A stretch of 11,779 nucleotides of DNA from NCBI GenBank assembly GCA_937880065.1, contig CALFMA010000152.1:1-11779 (forward strand), written 5' to 3'. Positions 6,199 through 11,779 of the stretch are shown piece after piece (within the stretch, counting starts at the first letter, position 1; the number at the start of each line of letters is the position of its first letter). Origin of the DNA: an uncultured Ruminococcus sp. Its GTDB lineage: Bacteria > Bacillota_A > Clostridia > Oscillospirales > Ruminococcaceae. Below the pieces are notes generated by a model. It made no database searches. It worked only from the letters and a program-made list of their open reading frames with translations, and was not told where the DNA came from. The translations under genes and the position numbers were made by a program.

Positions 6199-9009
6199 GT
6201 GATAACTAAAATCAAGAAAATCATTGCTATTCTGGCAACAACATCGGTAAGCGGTTGTATACTACTGAATTATCCTGTGGGAACATTTGATATCAAACTA
6301 TCCGCTAAAGCTGCAAATGGTGGTGTTGTGATTGACGAAACAACCTTTCCTCATCCAAGATTTTGTAAATATGTAGGTGATAATTTTGATTTAAATAATG
6401 ATGGTTTTCTTAGTGCAAATGAAATTGATAATGTTGTTTCAATAGATATTGAAAATAGCGGTATATCTGATTTGAGTGGTATAGAATATTTCACAAATCT
6501 GTCAGAACTAAACTGCTTTGACAACCGGTTGAAGACTTTAGATCTGAGTAATAATAATTTATTGACATATCTTGAATGCAGTATTAATGAATTAAAAAGC
6601 CTTGATTTGAGCAATGCTACTCAACTTCATTACTTGAGGTGTGATGCAAATCAATTAACAAACCTTGATGTAAGTGATGCTACAAGTCTTTCAGAATTGC
6701 GTTGTAGTGGAAACGAACTGACAAGCCTTGATTTATGCAAGAATACAGAATTGAGTGTTTTATACTGCGGAAATAACGAACTAACAAACCTTGATTTAAG
6801 CAATAGCAATTTTCTTACATATTTGGATTGTTGTAGGAATAATCTGATAAATCTTGATGTAAGTAATGCTACTAAGCTAACTAACCTAATCTGTTATGAA
6901 AACCAACTGACAAGCCTTGATCTAAGTGCAAATATATCATTAAGTGAATTAAATTGCGATAATAACAAACTGACAAGCCTTAATCTTAGTAAGAATACAT
7001 CATTGATTGACTTAAACTGCGATACTAATCAATTGACAAGTCTTGATCTAAGTAAGAATACATCATTGAATGGTTTAAACTGTGATAATAACCAATTGAC
7101 AAGTCTTGATGTGAGCAACCTTAAATGGTTGGAGGTTCTAAGTTGTTATGACAATCAACTGACAAGTCTTGATGTGAACAATCTTAAATGGTTGGTGGTT
7201 CTAAGTTGTTATGACAACCAACTTACAAATCTAGATATTAGTAATAATAGGGAATTGGTTGCTCTTTTCTGTGGTAATAATCAGTTGACAAATCTTGATT
7301 TGAGCAACAATACGTCTCTAAACAGTTTAAACTGTGACAACAATCAACTTACATCGTTAGACTTAAGTAACAACATAGCACTTAGAGGTTTTGGATGCTC
7401 AGGAAATCAGCTGACAGTTCTTGATTTAAGTAATAACAAGGAATTGTACGATTTTGGGTGCAGAAACAACTATTTGACAACTCTTGATTTGAGCAATAAT
7501 CCTAAGCTGGAATATCTGTATTGTTCCGGTAATCGTTTAACTTGTCTTGATTTGACAAATAATACAAGCCAATATCTCAGGGTGGAATGCGTTGACAATG
7601 TTTACGAAATCAATCTCATAGGTAATACTTTTGATCTTTCGACACTTCCAAATGGCTTTGATATAACAAAGACAAGCGATTGGAAAAATGCATCAATTGA
7701 TGGTAATACCTTGAAATTCCATGGTTATAATAGCAATGATGGAAAAATCACTTACCGTTACGATCACGTGAATGGTGGTGATAGTATGTTTACACTTGTT
7801 GTTGTTCCTACACAGCTTGAAGAAAATATGGTGCAGAAAATTGAAGCACAGACATATACAGGCAAAGCAGTTAAACCAGTTGAGATATTCCACAATGATT
7901 ATAAACTTATTGAAGATAAAGATTATGCTATTACTTATGAAAATAATATAAACGCAGGTACAGCGTCTTATACTATCACCGGTTCAGATCTTTTTGACAA
8001 TAGAACAGGTTATTATACCGGAGAACTGACAGGTACATTTACAATTGAAAAAGCAACGCCTGAAATAACACCAGTTATACCTGAAATTGAATATTATACA
8101 GGGGCTGAACTTCCTGAAATTACAGCGAAATCAGAAATTGATGGTAATATCAAGTGGGCTACTGAACTTGTTAATGGTCTGAATGAGGGTGAAAATGAGT
8201 TGGAATGGCAGTTTACACCCAATGATTCCAATAATTACAATGTTGTGACTGGTACAATAATTGTGACAGCACAGACGGCAGCTACTACAATCCAGCCAAG
8301 CGGTGAAACAACAATAGATATAGAGAAAATTGAGAATCCTGAAGAAGGCGATGAATTATTTGTTGAAGCAGGATCGGTTCAAGCTGTATTTGATTACAAT
8401 GCTATGATTGAAATTGAACACAATCATGGTAACAAAGAAATTAAATTCTCTTATAAAGTTGTAGAAAAGGAAGAAATAGAAGAAAACGAAGCAATAAAAG
8501 AAGCGATAGAAGATTCTGATCAATTATTTAAATTTGATTTGTCTGATTCAAATGGAAATAAAGTGAAATTCAACTCTGATAGTAATAATGGAATTGTAAC
8601 TATAACTATCCCATATACTAAGCCAGTATCAGCTAATGAAGTAAAGGTATATTATATTTCTCCAACAGGGGAAAAAATAGATATGAATGGAAAATATGAT
8701 CCATCTACTAAAACTATTACCTTTGATACAACACATTTCTCATATTATTCTATAGTTGCTGAATATGAAAAAGAAACGGAAACCACCACAACTTCAACAA
8801 CAACTACAACTACAACCACTACCACAACAGAAACAACAACATCAACTACTGCCACATCAACCACAACACCCCCGACAACTACAACAGTGACCACTACAAC
8901 GCTTCCTGAGACAGGTTATTCTGTAATTTATAATTATATTATTCTTGCAGCTGCTGCAATGGTTATTTTTGGTATCTATACAATACTGAAAAACAGAGAA
9001 GAAGCGTAA
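6199..9009 (+). CDS. Cell-wall-anchored leucine-rich repeat protein (LPETG, GTG start)
   Basis: This 936-aa surface protein starts at GTG 6199-6201, fixed by a perfect AAAGGAGG (6184-6191) 7 bases upstream. Order: N-terminal signal (basic, then IIAILATTSVSG; a lipobox-like VSGC at 17-20 or a later cut near AKA-A, 36-39); EF-hand-like loop DLNNDGFLSANE (64-75); 17 leucine-rich repeats (101-458) of form LxxLxCxxNxLTxLDLSxN, 21 residues each, with a Cys in every unit; a capping beta-domain (to about 545); an Ig-like YTGKAVKP module (about 553-625); a second module starting KATPEITP; a domain with acidic coil and VKVYYISPTGEK; a Thr stalk (862-901); LPETG (902-906), hydrophobic helix and the KNREEA tail. 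Sortase should link it to peptidoglycan. Such proteins often bind surfaces or partner proteins; the ligand here is unknown. The gene is monocistronic by context. Confidence 0.9.
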   Translation: MITKIKKIIAILATTSVSGCILLNYPVGTFDIKLSAKAANGGVVIDETTFPHPRFCKYVGDNFDLNNDGFLSANEIDNVVSIDIENSGISDLSGIEYFTNLSELNCFDNRLKTLDLSNNNLLTYLECSINELKSLDLSNATQLHYLRCDANQLTNLDVSDATSLSELRCSGNELTSLDLCKNTELSVLYCGNNELTNLDLSNSNFLTYLDCCRNNLINLDVSNATKLTNLICYENQLTSLDLSANISLSELNCDNNKLTSLNLSKNTSLIDLNCDTNQLTSLDLSKNTSLNGLNCDNNQLTSLDVSNLKWLEVLSCYDNQLTSLDVNNLKWLVVLSCYDNQLTNLDISNNRELVALFCGNNQLTNLDLSNNTSLNSLNCDNNQLTSLDLSNNIALRGFGCSGNQLTVLDLSNNKELYDFGCRNNYLTTLDLSNNPKLEYLYCSGNRLTCLDLTNNTSQYLRVECVDNVYEINLIGNTFDLSTLPNGFDITKTSDWKNASIDGNTLKFHGYNSNDGKITYRYDHVNGGDSMFTLVVVPTQLEENMVQKIEAQTYTGKAVKPVEIFHNDYKLIEDKDYAITYENNINAGTASYTITGSDLFDNRTGYYTGELTGTFTIEKATPEITPVIPEIEYYTGAELPEITAKSEIDGNIKWATELVNGLNEGENELEWQFTPNDSNNYNVVTGTIIVTAQTAATTIQPSGETTIDIEKIENPEEGDELFVEAGSVQAVFDYNAMIEIEHNHGNKEIKFSYKVVEKEEIEENEAIKEAIEDSDQLFKFDLSDSNGNKVKFNSDSNNGIVTITIPYTKPVSANEVKVYYISPTGEKIDMNGKYDPSTKTITFDTTHFSYYSIVAEYEKETETTTTSTTTTTTTTTTTETTTSTTATSTTTPPTTTTVTTTTLPETGYSVIYNYIILAAAAMVIFGIYTILKNREEA
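6499..7572 (+). repeat. 17 tandem 63-bp units encoding the leucine-rich repeats
   Basis: The region encodes sixteen 21-residue units and a last one of 22 residues, each with a CxxNxL step. At DNA level most units have diverged, but neighbours 7108-7170 and 7171-7233 still match at 56 of 63 positions, a recent duplication. Units around 6950-7110 are also close (AATACATCATTGA is shared). The frame is kept throughout. Confidence 0.88.
8782..8901 (+). repeat. ACN-codon tract encoding a threonine stalk
   Basis: Forty codons, almost all ACA, ACT or ACC, broken by a few Ser, Glu, Ala, Pro and Val codons, form a low-complexity tract just before LPETG. Mixed third bases argue against simple slippage of one triplet. 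It is probably an extended wall-spanning stalk and may be glycosylated (inference). Confidence 0.85.
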
Positions 9010-9023
9010 AATTACTTTCAATG

Positions 9024-9046
9024 AGAATATTTTTATTCTATTTTTT
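9024..9046 (+). terminator. Weak AT-rich terminator of the LRR gene
   Basis: AGAATA (9024-9029) and TATTCT (9034-9039) form a 6-bp stem with a TTTT loop, followed by A and T6 (9041-9046). It lies 15 bases past the stop. The stem is short and AT-rich, but the U-tract is good. Confidence 0.45.
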
Positions 9047-9120
9047 GCTTAATGACATTATAAGAATTTTGATAAACTCATTTTTAAGTCAATATTGAAA
9101 TGGATAATAAAATGTGGTAA

Positions 9121-9282
9121 AATGGGTCGAGTTCTAATACAAATGATAAGCTAAATGAAAAAGGACATACAGTTATTATTGTTACTCATGACCTTGATAT
9201 TGCTAATCAATGCGACAGCATTATTGAGATTTCTGATAGCATAATTAAGGCGTGCAATTATTTGGATATATCAAAAAATTAG
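9121..9282 (+). pseudogene. C-terminal remnant of an ABC transporter ATPase
   Basis: The frame ending at TAG 9280-9282 reads LNEKGHTVIIVTHDLDIA then NQCDSIIEISDSIIK. This is the strand-and-H-loop end of a MacB/LolD-type ABC ATPase, with the switch histidine in VTHD. It opens after a stop at 9118-9120, and no Walker A, Q-loop, signature or Walker B precedes it, so about three quarters of the domain is missing. The usual glycine after ISD (IxDGxI) is also Ser. No Shine-Dalgarno or start codon is seen. It lies on the opposite strand from the adjacent ABC permease, so a simple operon relation is broken. I read it as a decayed fragment left by a rearrangement. The upstream stretch 9010-9120 is otherwise empty apart from the weak terminator. 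Confidence 0.7.
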
Positions 9283-9347
9283 CTGTAAGACTTTCAGAAA
9301 CAAAGATAAGCAGTCAACTAACAGAAAAGAAAATACAGCAGGCTATA

Positions 9348-9385
9348 AAAAGGCAGATACTTCAAAAGAGAGGTATCTGCCTTTT
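9348..9385 (-). terminator. Strong intrinsic terminator of the ABC permease gene
   Basis: AAAAGGCAGATAC (9348-9360) and GTATCTGCCTTTT (9373-9385) form a perfect 13-bp stem with a 12-base loop. It begins 2 bases after the minus-strand stop codon (9388-9390), and on that strand it ends in a T-run. The matching T-run on the other strand would let it act in both directions. Confidence 0.85.
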
Positions 9386-9387
9386 CG

Positions 9388-11292
9388 TTACTCATTTTCC
9401 CTGAGTCTTTCTACAATTGATTTTTTCGTAAGATTTTTATATATGATTACAGGAATAATTATTCCTATTACCGCCAATACAGGAATTGCAGCAATAAGTG
9501 GAAGAATTGTAAAGCTATAATCACAGAACCAGAATATTTCTTCGATCAGCTTACCAAGGGGAATAGTAATCAGGTTGAGTATCAGCGCTGTAATTGCTGA
9601 ACCTCCGATATAGATTATACCTTCCCATACAAGCATTGAGCAAAGCTGTCTGCCTGTCATGCCCATTGCCTGAAGTGCGGCAATTTCTCTCTGACGGGAA
9701 TTGATGCTTGTAATCATCGTGTTGATGAAGTTCAGCAAGCCGATAAGACCAACGATAATGCTGAGGGCTGCACCGAGAATTACAAACATTCGTTTAAAGG
9801 CTGCAAAGGAATCCGCCTCCGTAGCACGGCTTGTGTAACTGAGTGTGCTGTTTTTGGTGTAATCAGCGAGAAATTTCTCTATTTCAGCTTCTGCTTCATC
9901 AGTTGTATCAAATGCAATGTAAAGCGGCTTGCAGTAATTGGATTGTGCTAACAACTCCTCATTGCTTGTAATGAATAATGGTGTATCAATTGAGAAACGA
10001 TAGCCGAATGTGTACGGCACTTCAATAACAGCTGCTATTTCATATTCAACCTTATGTGTTTCCTCATTTATTTCAATGAATTCGTATTCACTTATTGGTA
10101 TGCTGTCGAAATCGGTATAAGCTTTCCCTGTCTGCGTATTTAAGTATTCCAATTTATCAGTATAGATGAAAGTGATTTTATCACCAAGCTTGATAAAATC
10201 ATTCTTTTCCACAGCTATATAGCCGCTTTCTGAAAGCTTTGCCATATCTCCCTCATAAACCTTTAGCTTTGAAAATGCTATGCTATCAAGACCGAGAAGC
10301 TGAACATTCTCTGCAATAGTGCCATCAGCCTCTGAGTTCCGTGAAATATAGCCGTCAATATATTCATTGTCGTTATTATATCTTGAAAGCATTTCACGGA
10401 CAGCTTCCTCGCTGAAATATGTTTTAGGGTAATAATCACTTGGCATTCCGTAAGTCACAAAGCTATCGGTTACGCCGTCCATATACCTTAGAAATTCATT
10501 TTCTTCAAGTGAGATTGCGTTTTCCTTGTTCCATCTGTATGCAAAATACTTTGAATCTGCAACAAGAAAATCCGCCTGAATTTGATCAGAAAGATATTTT
10601 TCCATATTGAAGCTGTTGGCAAAAATAAATGTAAGAGTAAAGGTCACAATTGAAAGAGCAAGTGATGCAACCACAAGAATTGTCTTGCCCTTGCTGCCTG
10701 TCAATCTTGCGGCAGCCATACCGAAAAGGGACACGCCCTTTTTACCCTTTCTGGTGCTGTAACCCGAAGCCTGCTCTGTGTATCTGAGTGCCTCAATAGG
10801 TGATACCTTACCTGCTGTCTTTGCAGGACGAAAACATGAAATCATAACAGTTACCCATGCAAATATAGCTGAAAAAACAAATATCCATGGACTTACCGAA
10901 GCTGATGAGTTGTAAATGTTAAGCTCTGACATTACCACAGGGCAAAGCACACTTCCTGTTATCCAGCCAATAATCAGTCCAATAGGAATTCCAATTGCAG
11001 AAAGAATAATCGCCTGCGTCTGGACTATACTTTTAATCTGCGTCTGTGTTGTGCCGATAGTTTTAAGCATACCGTAATGACGGATATCGTTGGCAACGGA
11101 AATTCTGAAAATGTTGTAGATTATAAGATAGCCTGTAAAAATAATGAAAATCAGGATTACAGCAATTGTTGCAACACTTCCGAAATCAAGGCTTTCGGTA
11201 ATATTTTCGCCCATATAACCCCAGTTTACGCCTAAATCAATTGGATTTTCATCATGCTTGTTTCTATTGTTCCCATTTTTATTATTGATTTT
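9388..11292 (-). CDS. FtsX/MacB-type ABC transporter permease, 5'-truncated
   Basis: This is the membrane subunit of a MacB-type ABC system. The first Met is at 11214, but family-like sequence continues upstream in frame (ENPIDLGVNWGY, to about 11280) to a stop at 11295-11293, so that Met is not the real start. Counting from it (608 residues): FtsX core with membrane segments near 12-36, 66-90 and 108-128; MAAARLTGSKGKT then a helix at about 178-200; a large extracytoplasmic domain (about 205-465); a second FtsX core with helices near 476-500, 530-555 and 570-593, including SINSRQREIAALQAMGM. Full-length relatives carry an N-terminal helix and another extracytoplasmic domain, here missing, so the gene is probably non-functional or cut by an assembly join. 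No complete partner ATPase is present. The substrate is unknown; relatives include peptide or antibiotic exporters and lipoprotein-release proteins. Confidence 0.82.
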   Translation of the reverse strand, partial: KINNKNGNNRNKHDENPIDLGVNWGYMGENITESLDFGSVATIAVILIFIIFTGYLIIYNIFRISVANDIRHYGMLKTIGTTQTQIKSIVQTQAIILSAIGIPIGLIIGWITGSVLCPVVMSELNIYNSSASVSPWIFVFSAIFAWVTVMISCFRPAKTAGKVSPIEALRYTEQASGYSTRKGKKGVSLFGMAAARLTGSKGKTILVVASLALSIVTFTLTFIFANSFNMEKYLSDQIQADFLVADSKYFAYRWNKENAISLEENEFLRYMDGVTDSFVTYGMPSDYYPKTYFSEEAVREMLSRYNNDNEYIDGYISRNSEADGTIAENVQLLGLDSIAFSKLKVYEGDMAKLSESGYIAVEKNDFIKLGDKITFIYTDKLEYLNTQTGKAYTDFDSIPISEYEFIEINEETHKVEYEIAAVIEVPYTFGYRFSIDTPLFITSNEELLAQSNYCKPLYIAFDTTDEAEAEIEKFLADYTKNSTLSYTSRATEADSFAAFKRMFVILGAALSIIVGLIGLLNFINTMITSINSRQREIAALQAMGMTGRQLCSMLVWEGIIYIGGSAITALILNLITIPLGKLIEEIFWFCDYSFTILPLIAAIPVLAVIGIIIPVIIYKNLTKKSIVERLRENE

Positions 11293-11331
11293 TTACGAAA
11301 AAAAATTTATCATTCAAGCATATAATTTTTT
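11265..11331. other. Probable junction between unrelated sequences
   Basis: On the left the truncated permease frame ends (stop at 11293-11295, minus strand). On the right an unrelated transporter begins at 11332 in the opposite direction. The upstream half of the permease is absent, and the 50 bases between are extremely AT-rich. No inverted repeats, target duplication or integrase is seen to explain the break. Confidence 0.55.
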
Positions 11332-11779
11332 GTGAAAAATTCAAAACAATATATCGGACATTTTGCAATGATTGTTGCCAATATCTTTTTTGGTCTCAAT
11401 GCTCCTATTGCCAAACATGTATTGAACAGCCCTCAAATATCGGCATTGGCACTCACTACTATGCGAATGGTTGGAGCGGCTATGTTATTTTGGATAGCCT
11501 CCTTTTTTATTCGCAAAGAAGAAGTTGAACACAAAGATATGCTTCGATTGTTTTTTGCTGCATTATTTGGTGTTGTTTGCAATCAATTTTTATTTATTTA
11601 CGGTTTAAATCTTACTTCGCCTATCGATGCTTCTATTGTTTGTACCACAACCCCTATTATTACAATGATTATTGCTGCTATTTATCTCAAAGAACCTATT
11701 ACAAGCAAAAAAGCTGGAGGAATTTTTGTTGGTGCAATGGGTGCTTTGTTGCTTATTTTGAGTAGTAAAAATTTACATT
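11332..11779 (+). CDS. DMT-family (EamA) transporter, N-terminal part
   Basis: The frame is open from GTG 11332 to the window edge, 149 residues. It has hydrophobic helices and an EamA-type opening: GHFAMIVANIFFGLNAPIAK, then LTTMRMVGAAMLFW, LFFAALFGVVCNQFLF, SPIDASIVCTTTPIITMI and KKAGGIFVGAMGALLLIL. It would be an inner-membrane drug/metabolite transporter of ten helices if complete; only about half is here. No Shine-Dalgarno precedes the GTG (ATG 11368 is the next choice). The lack of a Shine-Dalgarno and the GHxAM-ANxxxGLxxPxxK start remind me of Bacteroidetes relatives. Every other main gene here with an intact start has a Shine-Dalgarno. The substrate cannot be predicted. Confidence 0.8.
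   Translation, partial: MKNSKQYIGHFAMIVANIFFGLNAPIAKHVLNSPQISALALTTMRMVGAAMLFWIASFFIRKEEVEHKDMLRLFFAALFGVVCNQFLFIYGLNLTSPIDASIVCTTTPIITMIIAAIYLKEPITSKKAGGIFVGAMGALLLILSSKNLH

Noticed and set aside
6499..7572. Regular 63-bp periodicity as a possible CRISPR or satellite array
   Set aside because: The unit is exactly 21 codons, the frame stays open, and the encoded LxxLxCxxNxL pattern explains it as leucine-rich repeats.
11577..11765. 62-codon plus-strand frame near the window end
   Set aside because: It is an out-of-frame shadow of the DMT transporter, whose own frame encodes coherent membrane helices.

Overview
The window looks like DNA from a low-GC, Gram-positive, plant-fibre-degrading Firmicute of the Ruminococcus type. 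The evidence is strong Shine-Dalgarno sites, a dockerin-bearing mannanase/esterase, and a Thr-rich LPETG surface protein. The last ~450 bases are different. They encode part of a DMT/EamA transporter with no Shine-Dalgarno site and a Bacteroidetes-like sequence, directly against a broken permease gene. The end of the window may therefore be an assembly chimera or a transfer junction.

Layout. Positions 1-602 (minus) hold the N-terminal part of an unrecognised secreted protein with a clear sigma-A promoter. It is divergent from a plus-strand gene (919-3438) for a secreted modular enzyme: signal peptide, CBM35-like module, GH26 beta-mannanase, dockerin, CE1-type esterase. The 316-bp gap between them carries two near-identical 15-bp direct repeats 21 bp apart, ending just before the -35 region of the mannanase promoter. 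This is the usual geometry of an AraC-family activator site. Next, with its own near-consensus promoter, is a 739-aa regulator (3577-5796). It joins a LacI-type sugar-binding domain to a long central part with a degenerate GGDEF-like segment and a C-terminal AraC DNA-binding domain. It is a good candidate for the protein that binds those repeats.

A 402-bp gap (5797-6198) contains several hairpins and probably a terminator, then the promoter of a 936-aa wall-anchored protein (6199-9009, GTG start). That protein has an EF-hand-like loop, 17 Cys-containing 21-residue leucine-rich repeats, Ig-like modules, a poly-Thr stalk and an LPETG sorting signal. Positions 9010-9387 hold a weak terminator, a C-terminal remnant of an ABC ATPase (9121-9282) and a strong terminator serving the minus-strand gene beyond it. 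That gene (9388-11292) is an FtsX/MacB-type ABC permease whose 5' part is missing: an in-frame stop lies at 11293-11295 and no upstream half is present.

Functionally, the left half reads as a mannan-utilisation locus: sugar sensing by the AraC fusion, induction of a cellulosomal mannanase/esterase, and perhaps the divergent secreted protein. The LRR protein may mediate surface adhesion. The ABC remnants and the transporter fragment show no clear link to the mannan genes. Both end genes are cut by the window edges.
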